The notes beneath the pieces are model-generated. The model saw only the letters and a list, made by a program, of their open reading frames with translations. It was not told the DNA's origin and did not search any database. The position numbers and the translations under genes are program-made. From the NCBI GenBank assembly GCA_009760885.1, contig CM019721.1:20267639-20331638 (forward strand): a DNA stretch of 64,000 bases. The letters are read 5' to 3'. Source of the DNA: Achatina immaculata. Taxonomy: Eukaryota > Mollusca > Gastropoda > Stylommatophora > Achatinidae. The first letter of the stretch is position 1, and each line of letters opens with the position of its first letter. Below, piece after piece: positions 31,837 to 42,842 of the stretch.

Positions 31837-32193
31837 CAGCAAAGAGGATATAAACGCTTCAGTTTGAAAATATCTCATCTGGAATATCTGTGAGATCGAT
31901 CACCAGCAGGGATACAGACTCTGAACAATGTATCGACCTATTCCCAGAAAGCTAAATACATCTGTCAACAGCAGCAAACACTAAATCTGGTTCTGCCAGT
32001 TGCCCTCTGAATTATGTAGCCCGCCTGGTTCTGCCAGTTGTCCTTAGAATCATGCGGCCCGCTTTTCTAAAAATAAACGGAGGATTCTGACCCACGTGTT
32101 TGAGCTATCTAGGGCGAGGCAGCTGTGGCGGCTTCGGTCTTGGTGGGATTCAACTTCTGAAATGTTTTGGGTTTGGTTTCTGTTTTGCTGGAA
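31837..32193. other. No gene recognised
   Basis: Low-copy spacer, with a near-duplicate TCTGGTTCTGCCAGTTG at about 31986 and 32025. Confidence 0.5.
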
Positions 32194-32560
32194 TTTTGTG
32201 GTGAGTGGGACAGAAGACGTCATTGATGATCTTTCCTGCCTCCATCGAGTGGGACAGAAGACGTCATTAATTATCTTTCCTGCCTCCATCGAGTGGGACA
32301 GAAGACGTCATTAATGATCTTTCCTGCCTCCATCGAGTGGGAAAGAAGACGTCATTAATGATCTTTCCTGCCTCCATCGAGTGGGACAGAAGATGCCCAC
32401 GATGATCTTTCCTGCCTCCAGCGAGTGGGACAGAAGATGCCCATGACGATCTTTCCTGCCTCCATCGAGTGGGACAGAAGATGTTCATGATGATCTCTCC
32501 TGCTTCCATCGAGTGGGACAGAAGATGCCCACGATGATCTTTCCTGCCTCCAGCGGGTTC
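32194..32560. repeat. Minisatellite, 44-bp unit, about 8 copies
   Basis: GATCTTTCCTGCCTCCATCG and GAGTGGGACAGAAGACGTCA recur every 44 bp. Two sequence classes, GACGTCATTAAT and GATGCCCACGAT, occupy the left and right halves. Confidence 0.96.
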
Positions 32561-32635
32561 TTCAGCCCGCGACAGAGAGGTGAAGAAATTTTGCAACTTC
32601 TGACAACATGTTCATTTCACTTCAGAAGCGCTACT

Positions 32636-33177
32636 GTTTATATCAAGACACAAAGTAACGTTTAAATCAAGACACAAAGTAACGTTTATATCAAGACACA
32701 AAGTAACGTTTATGTCAAGACATAAATTAATGTTTATGTCAAGACATAAAGTAACGTTTACGTCAGTACAAAAAAGTAGTGTTTACATCAGTACAGAAAG
32801 TAACGTTTATATCAAGACACCAAGTAAGGTTTATATCAAGACACAAAGTAACGCTTCGGTTAAGACGCGGAGTAACGTTTATATCAAGACACAAAATAAC
32901 GTTTATATCAAGAAAAAATGTGATGTTTACGTCAAGACATAAAGTAATGTTTATATTAAGACGCAAAGTGATTTTTATATCAAGACACAAAGTAAAGTTT
33001 ATATCAAGTTGCAAAGTATCGTTTATATCGAGACACTAAGTAACGTTTATGTCAAGATATAAAGTAATGTTTATACCAAGACATAAAGTAACATTTACGT
33101 CAAGCCGTAAAGTAACGTTTATATCAAGGCACAAAGTAACGTTCAGATCAAGATGCAAATTAACGTTTATATCTAGA
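32636..33177. repeat. Degenerate 24-bp array, first block
   Basis: The unit AAGACACAAAGTAACGTTTA plus TATC recurs about 22 times with variants in nearly every copy. It continues up to the CTAG end of the Helitron remnant. The part from 32732 is included in a 1,437-bp tandem duplication. Confidence 0.95.
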
Positions 33178-34168
33178 CTAGCTGATTACCCGGCCTTGCC
33201 CGGTGATTTATTTATCACAGTCTTCTATTAGACAGAAACAAGAATGAATTCTATCTATAGTGTAATATCGAAGTAATTGTATTTACAAGTATTTAAGTAT
33301 AAGTACGGTATACAAATTATAAAGTAAAGTCTTTTACAAATTCACTATAATATTAATTTAACTAAAAAAACTTGATTAAAACAACATTTATAGTTTCACC
33401 TCCAGGACCAAGAGAATAAATAAATTCTTGGGTGAACCCACCCTTGAGCAAGGGACATAAAGTTGTCAGTGGGAGAAACATGGCGATCTCAAACCCACTC
33501 CGCTGTACGTAATAGACTGTCACTGTGACTGTTGTTCGTGATCGAGAACGCAAGTCTCACTGGAAATTGCAATCTCTTAAAGTTAAAAAGGAAATCCGTC
33601 GGAATGAGTGGTATCCGTGGGATAAAAACTGTTTCCCCTCTCCCTTTCCTGTTAAGATAGTCGCTTCAATTACATTGCCCAAAATCATCTTTACACACAG
33701 CCTTGTGCCGTTGCAAAGTTTTGGCGGGTCGAGGTTTCGAAGGAAAATAATTGGAGATCCGACTTTAAGTAAAAGACGATGTCATGGCAGTCCAGCCGGA
33801 TCAAGTGAGTTCAGGAACTCTGGTGAGAAACTGATAACCTCATCGGCATCTACTAGGGTATCGACAGACTTGTATTCAGTGACTACGCCTGGTAACATGG
33901 CAGGTATTTGAATGTTAATATCGTGGGCATCTTCATTTTAAAAGCAAGAATGGCCCTCTCTCTCTCAGCCAGTTCAAATTGTGATAGTTTTGGAAAACAG
34001 CCGGATAGACTGCATCTATTAGCTCTGCGACGGACGACACCAGATTACAAAAATATTTGATGGCAATTTTATCTTGCCAGAAGACTCGACTGCTAATCTA
34101 CCTTCTCCGATCTCCAGCAGTATGTTTGAGAAAGTTTGAGCACTCTCATCCCGCAGATATACTTTCAT
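33178..34168 (-). mobile_element. Helitron 3' part, first copy of the duplication
   Basis: The 3' end on - is a GC hairpin (CACCGGGCAAGGCCGGG) followed by TAATCAGCTAG and then T, matching the Helitron rule of a hairpin shortly before a CTRR end inserted before T. Upstream is a decayed helicase C terminus. The copy stops at 34168, where the duplication restarts in the 24-bp array, so this end is a duplication breakpoint, not a Helitron end. Confidence 0.88.
33362..34160 (-). pseudogene. Helitron PIF1-like helicase, C-terminal part (copy 1)
   Basis: On - the frames read, in order, CNLVSSVAELIDAVYPAVFQ, LRERAILA, YKSVDTLVDADEVISFSPEF, LNSLDPAG, LRNLDPPKLCNGTRLCVK, NVIEATILTGKGRGETVFIP, RIPLIPTDFPFNFKRLQFPV, and a final GGETINVVL. 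This is the conserved C-terminal order of the Helitron Rep/helicase protein. Several frameshifts and stops separate the segments, and the helicase Walker motifs upstream are absent, so it is dead. Confidence 0.9.
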
Positions 34169-34614
34169 GTTTATGTCAAGACATAAAGTAACGTTTACGT
34201 CAGTACAAAAAAGCAGTGTTTACATCAGTACAGAAAGTAACGTTTATATCAAGACACCAAGTAAGGTTTATATCAAGACACAAAGTAACGCTTCGGTTAA
34301 GACGCGGAGTAACGTTTATATCAAGACACAAAATAACGTTTATATCAAGAAAAAATGTGATGTTTACGTCAAGACATAAAGTAATGTTTATATTAAGACG
34401 CAAAGTGATTTTTATATCAAGACACAAAGTAAAGTTTATATCAAGTTGCAAAGTATCGTTTATATCGAGACACTAAGTAACGTTTATGTCAAGATATAAA
34501 GTAATGTTTATACCAAGACATAAAGTAACATTTACGTCAAGCCGTAAAGTAACGTTTATATCAAGGCACAAAGTAACGTTTACATCAAGATGCAAATTAA
34601 CGTTTATATCTAGA
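34169..34614. repeat. Degenerate 24-bp array, duplicated block
   Basis: Repeats 32732-33177 unit for unit at a constant offset of 1,437 bp, with only a few substitutions. It is therefore a copy of the array segment, not an independent expansion. Confidence 0.96.
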
Positions 34615-36112
34615 CTAGCTGATTACCCGGCCTTGCCCGGTGATTTATTTATCACAGTCTTCGATTAGACAGAAAAAAGAATGAATTCTATCTATAGTGT
34701 AATATCGAAGTAATTTTATTTACAGGTATTTAAGTATAAGTACGGTATACAAATTATAAAGTAAAGTCTTTTACAAATTCACTATAATATTAATTTAACT
34801 AAAAAAACTTGATTAAAACAACATTTATAGTTTCACCTCCAGGACCAAGAGAATAAATAAATTCTTGGGTGAACCCACCCTTGAGCAAGGGACATAAAGT
34901 TGTCAGTGGGAGAAACATGGCGATCTCAAACCCACTCCGCTGTACGTAATAGACTGTCACTGTGACTGTTGTTCGTGATCGAGAACGCAAGTCTCACTGG
35001 AAATTGCAATCTCTTAAAGTTAAAAAGGAAATCCGTCGGAATGAGTGGTATCCGTGGGATAAAAACTGTTTCCCCTCTCCCTTTCCTGTTAAGATAGTCG
35101 CTTCAATTACATTGCCCAAAATCATCTTTACACACAGCCTTGTGCCGTTGCAAAGTTTTGGCGGGTCGAGGTTTCGAAGGAAAATAATTGGAGATCCGAC
35201 TTTAAGTAAAAGACGATGTCATGGCAGTCCAGCCGGATCAAGTGAGTTCAGGAACTCTGGTCAGAAACTGATAACCTCATCGGCATCTACTAGGGTATCG
35301 ACAGACTTGTATTCACTGACTACGCCTGGTAACATGGCAGGTATTTGAATGTTAATATCGTGGGCATCTTCATTTTAAAAGCAAGAATGGCCCTCTCTCT
35401 CTCAACTAGTTCAAATTGTGATAGTTTTGGAAAACAGCCGGATAGACTGCATCTATTAGCTCTGCGACGGACGACACCAGATTACAAAAATATTTGATGG
35501 CAATTTTATCTTGCCAGAAGACTCGACTGCTAATCTACCTTCTCCGATCTCCAGCAGTTTGTTTGAGAAAGTTTGAGCACTGTCATCCCGCAGATATACT
35601 TTCATGTTTTGCTTTAAAGTTATCTTTCGCGCATGTCTCTACAAAAAAGAATGTTTTAAACATGAGTGGATCTCATCGCTCGGTGTTGACTTTGTGATGA
35701 CGGGCAGATGCCTGGAAGTTTCTCGAACGTCACGAGTCCAAGACCGAGGCATAATGATTTTTTAAAATTTCCAGAGGGTTGTACAGAGTTCTACACTTTT
35801 CTACAACCTCCTAGAAAGTTCTACAGAGTTCTATTCATTTCAACGCTATCCGGCACGGCACACAACCCGAGGCAGGCATTGCGCATAACTATCAAGGCAG
35901 TTACATACCTTTTCCACTGGGCTAGTAGTAGTATCGGTCGTTTTCTATTATTTTTACATGTCACCCCCTTCCCACCCCCATCCATAGGGGTGTCTTACCC
36001 GTACAGCATTTGTTCCCAGACTGTAAGTCATATGTTTACCAAGTTTGCTTGAAATTGCTCCACTCGTTACAGAGTTATGCTGGAACATACTGACACACAT
36101 CCATTTTATATG
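34615..36112 (-). mobile_element. Helitron remnant, longer second copy
   Basis: Same hairpin and CTAG terminus (34615-34618 in window orientation) and same helicase remnant as copy 1. It continues beyond the duplicated part (35605) to about 36112, where the 24-bp repeat reappears in inverted orientation. The part at 35700-36112 is not clearly coding. The true 5' TC terminus was not located. Confidence 0.85.
34799..35650 (-). pseudogene. Helitron PIF1-like helicase, C-terminal part (copy 2)
   Basis: Shows the same segments as copy 1 and extends further towards the N terminus with NMKVYLRDDSAQTFSNKLLE and IGEGRLAVESSGKIKLPSN, the stretch preceding CNLVSSV in Helitron helicases. A frameshift lies between these. 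Differences from copy 1 are about 1 %. No intact frame exceeds about 130 codons. Confidence 0.9.
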
Positions 36113-36270
36113 CGTTTTTATCTTGATGTAAATGTTAATCTGGTTCTTGATACCAACATAACTTTGTATCTTGATATAAAGACGTTAATTTAAAATTTGA
36201 AATAAACGTTAATGTGTACCTTGATGTAAACGCTAATTTGAATTTTGATGTTAACGTTACTTTGTAAATA
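36113..36270. repeat. 24-bp repeat in inverted orientation
   Basis: Words such as CTTGATGTAAACG and GTTAACGTTACTTTGTA are reverse complements of the units left of the Helitron (CAAAGTAACGTTTACATCAAG). About six diverged copies are present. Confidence 0.85.
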
Positions 36271-36277
36271 TACATTT

Positions 36278-36280
<3 letters not shown>

Positions 36281-36344
<64 letters not shown>
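36281..36344. repeat. GATA microsatellite, about 15 copies
   Basis: Perfect GATA tetranucleotide tract sitting between the inverted and direct blocks of the 24-bp repeat, flanked by the 14-bp inverted repeat AACGTTACTTTGTA / TACAAAGTAACGTT. Confidence 0.98.
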
Positions 36345-36565
36345 CAAAGTAACGTTTATATCAAAATTCAAACTAGCGTTTATAAAAAAAAAAACAAGTA
36401 ACGCTATATCAAGATACAAAGTAACTTTTTTTTTATTCAGTTCCAAAGTGATGTTTACATCAAAAGCCAAAGTGATGTTTACATCAAAAGCCAAAGTGAT
36501 GTTTACATCAAAAGCCAAAGTGATGTTAATATAACAAGCCAAAATAACGTTTATGTCAAGAACCA
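36345..36565. repeat. 24-bp repeat, direct orientation, right block
   Basis: CAAAGTAACGTTTATATC-type units resume. A locally homogenised sub-block, CCAAAGTGATGTTTACATCA, occurs four times at 36442-36535. Confidence 0.9.
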
Positions 36566-36935
36566 AGGGACCGATAACCTGATCAAAAATTTAAGGTCTG
36601 GTACTAACCAGCTTTTTCAGGTCATGTTTACTTCAAATGTCATATTCTCAGGGTTCAAGGACATGAAAACTTCAGTAAAAAATGAAATTATATTGCACTG
36701 TTATTTTCCGGCAGTGAAAGTCGTTGTAGATGTCTTGACTTTGTGTTTTCTGCTCTCTGGAGAACAGATTTGGTCATTTCTGTCACGAAGACAAAAATGG
36801 CTGAAAAGAGAAGACTGTCCATGATCTTTGTGTTCTACGTGAGTCAATTATTTGTGTGAAAATTGTTTGTAACTTTCGGAAATTGATTTTTTTTATTGCG
36901 GGTTTGTGTCAGAGAGTGGTTATAGCGTAGCTTTG
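36566..36935. other. No gene recognised
   Basis: Low-copy sequence with one 66-aa frame (36624-36824) of no recognisable family. Confidence 0.45.
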
Positions 36936-36938
36936 TAA

Positions 36939-36962
36939 GAGGACACACACACACACAAATAA

Positions 36963-36995
<33 letters not shown>
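36939..36995. repeat. CA and GA dinucleotide tracts
   Basis: ACACACACACACACA followed by a GA run, immediately next to the LINE 3' UTR fragment. Confidence 0.95.
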
Positions 36996-37110
36996 ACGAA
37001 TAAACAGTATTTTCGAAGAGTTAAGAATTGGGCACGCAGGCCCGTCTACCATTCTGCCTTCTTCATACAAGTTTCCTTCAGTCACAGACATTCAGCATTT
37101 GTTATTGAAC
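36994..37110 (-). mobile_element. LINE 3' UTR fragment
   Basis: On - it reads GAAGGCAGAATGGTAGACGG, then GGCCTGCGTGCCCAATTCTT and a TTTATTCGTTC terminus. Equivalent tails occur at 51584-51735 (-), 62080-62165 (+) and 63937-64000 (+). There they follow the LINE C terminus of the 10131 family, which identifies this piece as the 3' UTR of that family. Confidence 0.8.
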
Positions 37111-37455
37111 ATAATACGTATTAAAAACATAAACATGAATAGGTAAATAATTAATAAACCCTTTCTTTCCATACACTCTACATTCTGCTTTATTCAAGAA
37201 GACGAAATACACTTTATTACAATCTTACATTCACTATAAACTCACACATTTTTAGAACAGCAATATAATAGATACAACAGTCAGCCATACTTTAGATTAA
37301 ACTAATTTAGACTTTGATATTACGTATGCCTATACTTTTCTTAAAGCAAATACATATCGATGCATTTATTCACATACACATAACACATATAAACAAACAC
37401 ATTCACACCTGTACATATACATTCACATATATACATATGGACATCTACATACACA
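37111..37455. other. No gene recognised
   Basis: AT-rich spacer with ACATA-type low-complexity words. Confidence 0.5.
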
Positions 37456-37517
37456 CATGAGAGAGAGAGAGAGAGACAGACATACAGACAGAGTGAGTGA
37501 TAGAGAAAGATGTGTCA

Positions 37518-37570
<53 letters not shown>
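37456..37570. repeat. GA and GT dinucleotide microsatellites
   Basis: Short GA run (37456-37475), then an uninterrupted GT tract of about 25 repeats (37520-37569). Confidence 0.97.
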
Positions 37571-37768
37571 AAAGGTAATGAAATACATCGATGACAAACC
37601 AATATTTTAACACAAAAGCCTTCATCAGGCGAGAGAAAACAGACGAGCATACAAAAAAATGACTTTTCTTTGAAAGTCAAACTTGAAACAAAATAGATCA
37701 ACCTGACTATGTGTGGAGTAGGAAGAGATCTAGAAGAAGCTGAACACAGAACTATCATCAACGGACAT
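37571..37768. other. Short spacer
   Basis: No feature seen between the GT tract and the 12-bp array. Confidence 0.5.
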
Positions 37769-37998
37769 TGCACATTATACACAATATACACAATATACAC
37801 ATTATACACAATATACACAATATACATATTATACACAATATACACATTATACACATATACACAATATACACAATATACATATTATACACAATATACACAT
37901 TATACACAATATACACAATATACACAGTATACACAATATACACAATATACACAATATACACATTATACACATTATACACATTATACACATTATACACG
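37769..37998. repeat. 12-bp array, TATACACAATATACACAT type
   Basis: TACACAATATAC and TACACATTATAC alternate in a nearly pure A/T/C tract of 230 bp. All frames on both strands produce periodic tyrosine/threonine or valine/tyrosine strings. Confidence 0.97.
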
Positions 37999-38235
37999 CA
38001 CCATATCTTAGTCTCGTTTCCTCCTTTGTCAAGTTCTATATGCGCGTGTGTGTGCTCTCGCGCTAGTTTTCACAGCAAGAAAAAAGTGAATTCATGTGCG
38101 TTGTAAGAAACTAACTTCCTGCCTACAAAGCTCTTGAGATCTTTGATGATTTTTTGTGTGTGTAAATACGCGCATTTCTCTTTACTTGTGTACGTACACG
38201 AGGGGACACATCTTGCGTCTTGTTGTTTCTAATTA
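37999..38235. other. Short spacer
   Basis: Low-copy sequence with no recognisable feature. Confidence 0.5.
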
Positions 38236-38630
38236 AGGTAGCTCTTCCACACATTTGCCCCACACCTGTTAATTTGTTCCACACATTTGCCTCCACATCT
38301 GTTACTTTGTTCCACACATTTACCTCCACATCTGTTACTTTGTTCCACACATTTACCTCCACATCTGTTACTTTGTTCCACACATTTGCCTCCACATCTG
38401 TTACTTTGTTCCACACATTTGCCTCCACATCTGTTACTTTGTTCCACACACTGGCCTCCACATCTGTTACTTTGTTCCACACATTTACCTCCACATCTGT
38501 TACTTTGTTCCACACATTTGCCTCCACATCTGTTACTTTGTTCCACACATTTGCCTCCACATCTGTTACTTTGTTCCACACATTTGCCTCCACATCTGTT
38601 ACTTTGTTCTACACATTTGCCTCCATATAT
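38236..38630. repeat. Minisatellite, 33-bp unit, 12 copies (first type)
   Basis: ACATCTGTTACTTTGTTCCA plus CACATTTGCCTCC repeats every 33 bp with few variants (TTTACC, CTGGCC). Eleven codons per unit keep several frames open. Confidence 0.98.
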
Positions 38631-38639
38631 TGTACTGTA

Positions 38640-39052
38640 TTAGTATATCTGATCCCGCTTCTTGTACTCTGTTCTCTTTATTTGATCCCACTTCTTGCAC
38701 TCTGTTCTCTTTATTTGATCCCACTTCTTGCACTCTGTTCTCTTTATTTGATCCCACTTCTTGTATTCTGTTCTCTTTATCTGATCCTGCTTCTTGTACT
38801 CTGTTCTCTTTATCTGATCCTACTTCTTGTACTCTGTTCTCTTTATCTGATCCTACTTCTTGTACTCTGTTCTCTTTATCTGATCCTACTTCTTGTACTC
38901 TGTTCTCTTTATCTGATCCTACTTCTTGTACTCTGTTCTCTTTATCTGATCCTACTTCTTGTACTCTGTTCTCTTTATCTGATCCCACTTCTTGCACTCT
39001 GTTCTCTTTATCTGATCCCACTTCTTGCACTCTGTTCTCTTTATCTGATGAA
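38640..39052. repeat. Minisatellite, 33-bp unit, 12 copies (second type)
   Basis: CTACTTCTTGTACTCTGTTC plus TCTTTATCTGATC repeats every 33 bp. It directly follows a different 33-bp array. The spurious 280-aa + frame crosses both. It ends in a short GATA/GA tract (39052-39082). Confidence 0.98.
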
Positions 39053-39082
39053 AGATAGATAGATAGAGAGAGAGAGAGAGGC

Positions 39083-39310
39083 AGAGAGGTTATCTGCGTT
39101 GTGTCCTATAAGTATGTTTCGTGATAATGGATAAAAAAAGCCTCCAATACTTTTGTGATTTGTAAATGATTGTAATCAATAAATTCTCGAGTCTCTTCTT
39201 ACATCGTTATACTTTGTGGTATTTTTTAAACGTGTGCTATATTTTCATAACAATATTTGACACGTCTCATGAACCAGACGAGGATATTGATCTGCTCAAG
39301 CATAATGACG
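39083..39310. other. Short spacer
   Basis: No feature recognised. Confidence 0.5.
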
Positions 39311-39680
39311 GAAAACAGCTGTTATAGTACATGTGGGTGAGAAACATCTGTTAGGGTACATGTGGGTGATAAACAGCTGTTAGGGTATATGTGGGTGATA
39401 AACAGCTGTTAGGGTACATGTGGGTGATAAACAGCTGTTAGGGTACATTTGGGTAATAAACAGCTGTTAGGGTACATGTGGGTGATAAACAGCTGTTAGG
39501 GTCTATTTTAATGATAAACAGCTATTAGGGTCTATTTTAGTGATAAACAGCTGTTAGGGTCTACGTGGGTGATAAACAGCTGTTAGGGTACTTGTGGATG
39601 ATAAACAGCTGTTAGGGTTCATTTGGGTGATAAACAGCTGTTAGGGTACATTTGGGTGATAAACAGATATTAGCACAAAT
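39311..39680. repeat. Minisatellite, 29-bp unit, about 12 copies
   Basis: GATAAACAGCTGTTAGGGTA plus CATGTGGGT repeats every 29 bp, each copy with a CAGCTG palindrome. Copies around 39505-39560 have TCTATTTTA in place of ACATGTGGG. Confidence 0.97.
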
Positions 39681-39734
39681 CACGCTGATAAACATCCGCG
39701 TACCTATAATAGAGTAGCAACAGCTGGTTGCCTC

Positions 39735-40700
39735 GATCAGGGTAGTATTAGGATTGCTAGACTGGATTAATGCTACTAAATAGCTGCTTTTCTAGATGAG
39801 AGTAGTATTAGGATTGCTAGACTGGATTAAGGCTACTAAATAGTTGCTTTTCTAGATGAGAGTAGTATTAGGATTGCTAGACTGGATTAAGGCTACTAAA
39901 TAGCTGCTTTTCTAGATGAGAGTAGTATTAGGATTGCTAGACTGGATTAAGGCTACTAAATAGCTGCTTTTCTAGATGAGAGTAGTATTAGGATTGCTAG
40001 ACTGGATTAAGGCTACTAAATAGCTGCTTTTCTAGATGAGAGTAGTATTAGGATTGCTAGACTGGATTAAGGCTACTAAATAGTTGCTTTTCTAGATGAG
40101 AGTAGTATTAGGATTGCTAGACTGGATTAAGGCTACTAAATAGCTGCTTTTCTAGATGAGAGTAGTATTAGGATTGCTAGACTGGATTAAGGCTACTAAA
40201 TAGCTGCTTTTCTAGATGAGAGTAGTATTAGGATTGCTAGACTGGATTAAGGCTACTAAATAGCTGCTTTTCTAGATGAGAGTAGTATCAGAGTTGCTAG
40301 ACTGGTTCAAGACAACTAAATAGCTGTTTGTCTAGATCAATGTAGTATCAGAGTTGCTAGACTGGATCAAGACAACTAAATAACTGTTTGTCTAGATCAA
40401 TGTAGTATCAGAGTTGCTAGACTGGATCAAGACAACTAAATAACTGTTTGTCTAGATCAATGTAGTATCAGAGTTGCTAGACTGGATTAAGGCAACTAAA
40501 ACGCTGCTTACCTAGGTCACGTTAGTACCAGAGTTGCTAGACTGGATTAAGGCAACAAAACAGCATACTATCTAGATCAGGGTAGCATCAGAGGTGCTAG
40601 TAGACTGGATTAATACAACAAAACAGCACCTTGAATAGATCAGGGTAGTGTCAGAATTGCTAGACTGGATTAAGTCAACTAAACAGCAACTTGCCTAAGG
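39735..40700. repeat. Minisatellite, 60-bp unit, 16 copies, homogeneity gradient
   Basis: ATTGCTAGACTGGATTAAGG and TTTTCTAGATGAGAGTAGTA recur every 60 bp. The first nine copies (to about 40280) are almost identical. Later copies share TCAATGTAGTATCAGAG and then decay. Confidence 0.98.
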
Positions 40701-41443
40701 TCAATGTGTGGTGGTACAGCAAGTATAGCCAGGAAGCCAAGGGTTAATGTGTAGTGGTAAAGGAAGTATAGTGATGAAGCAAAGGGTCAAAATGTGATGG
40801 TACAACAAGTATAGCCAGTAGACCAAGGGTCAGTGTGTAGTGGCACAGCATGTATAACCGGGAAGCCAAGGGTCAATATGTAGTTGTACAGCATGTATAG
40901 CCAGAAAGCCAAGGGTCAGTGTGTGGTGGTGCAGCAAGTATAGCCAGGAAGGCAAAAGTCAATATATGGTGGTACAGCATGTATAGTCAGGAAGCCAAGG
41001 GTTAATATGTGGTGGTATAGCAAGTATAGCCAGGAAGCCAAGGGTTAATATGTGTTGGTACAGCAAGTATAGCCAGGAAGCCAAGGGTTAATATGTGTTG
41101 GTACAGCAAGTATAGCCAGGAAGCCAAGGGTTAATATGTGGTGGTAAAGCAAGTATAGCCAGGAAGCCAAGGGTTAATATGTGGTGGTACAGCAAGTATA
41201 GCCAGGAAGCCAAGGGTTAATATGTGGTGGTACAGCAAGTATAGCCAGGAAGCCAAGGGTTAATGTGTGTCGGTACAGCAAGTATAGCCAGGAAGCCAAG
41301 GGTTAATGTGTGTCGGTACAGCAAGTATAGCCAGGAAGCCAAGGGCTAATGTGTGATGGTACAGCAAGTATAGCCAGGAAGCCAAGGGCTAATGTGTGGT
41401 GGTACAGCAAGTATAGCCAGGAAGCCAAGGGTTAATATGTGGT
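40701..41443. repeat. Minisatellite, 43-bp unit, 17 copies
   Basis: CAAGTATAGCCAGGAAGCCA plus a TTAATRTGTGGTGGTACAG-type half repeats every 43 bp (for example 41233, 41276). It abuts the 60-bp array directly and is more diverged at the side of contact. Confidence 0.97.
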
Positions 41444-42821
41444 GTTCAGGCGCTGGAGCAAAATCTGACATCTGCCCGGGACAGCATCGCTCCAGTTTTA
41501 TTATGCGCTTGCCAGAGACTTAATAAAAGTCAAATATCATCATCATCATCATCATCAGCATGGGTATGATTATTATCACCTCTAAACATAATAACAAAGT
41601 ATTTGCGTAGACTCTAACAAGAATGAACGTGGCTGGAGTTTTCCCATTTCTCTCGGTCTTGACATTTCTGAACTTCTCTTGTCGTCTGTTGTGTTCCATG
41701 TTCTGCCAACTTCTCTCAACAAATAAAAACACAATAGAACTAAGGAGAAAGGCCACCATCCTGCAGTTTTCTTGAACGTTCGTGCTAGAATCTGGCGTGT
41801 CTGGTCTCTCCTGCATACGATCCCACGTGGCGTCCATTACGCTCTGGACAGCGCGCCGGGGTATGCGTCAACGGTGAGGTGGGCGCCCAGGCGAACGTTT
41901 CACCTGCCACCAAAGCTATCAGTTCCACGACAGAAGCTGAGCACGTGTCCAATCTCAGATCTTTTTTCTACTGTCTCTAGATGTCCCGTGTTCTAGATGT
42001 CACGTGTTCGTCGACTCTTCTATGTCAGCAAGGATCTCGACTCGATGTGCTCGGCGGGCTGACTGAGGTGTCAGAGTTTAAAGACACCCGGATGTCAAGC
42101 CTGGTGACAAGTAAAACATGTCAAATGTGATGACAAGTACAACATGTCAGATCTGGTGACAAGTAAACGACCTTGAATTGATGCTCTCTAAGTCAGCGAC
42201 TGTCAATCTCTTACCTGACTGGACAGTATAAAAGGTGAGAAATCTGTCATGGCTACCGTCAGTTTTTAAAGACATAGGACATTATTTAAAACTCTATAAA
42301 ACCGCTTCATTCTGACCCTCTTCAATACTTCCACGGCGCTCTTGCAGATCAATGGCAACACCTCAGTGTACTGCGGCACACCGACTGGTAAATACTGGTA
42401 TATGTTGATCTATGCAAGGTAGATTTTTTAGTTTTCATCTAGGCCCTGTGATACATATGTAGTGTAGCTAGTGTTTCCAGAAAATGTGATCAGCGCGAGA
42501 ATATTTGTAAATAACAGCAACTCACTCCACATCCGATTTCATATTGGTGTCAAGATCTTCATCAGTTGAGGGTGTGTGAACGATACCATCAATTGCTGCT
42601 GTTGTTTGATGTTCGGCAAGTAAACGACAAACAGCGAATAACCATACAACAAAGAATAAAACAACTCCAAACCATCAAACAGCGAATAACCATACAACAA
42701 AGAATAAAACAACTCCAAACCAATCAACTAAACAGACCAACAAATCTTTGTGCGATAAAAGCACACAAGAACGTTGCCATGAAGGCGTTGGTTGCTCGCA
42801 GTCAATCATTTCGTCGTTTCT
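41444..42821. other. Low-copy stretch, no gene recognised
   Basis: Contains an ATC tract (41538-41561) and a 48-bp direct duplication around 42616-42720 (ATAACCATACAACAAAGAAT twice). Several short frames exist but none has a recognisable domain. Confidence 0.55.
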
Positions 42822-42842
42822 AACATCTTGTCAAGATGTTTA

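Noticed and set aside
38220..39062. 280-aa + strand frame across 33-bp repeats
   Set aside because: It crosses two unrelated minisatellites of equal period; the open frame follows from 33 being divisible by three.
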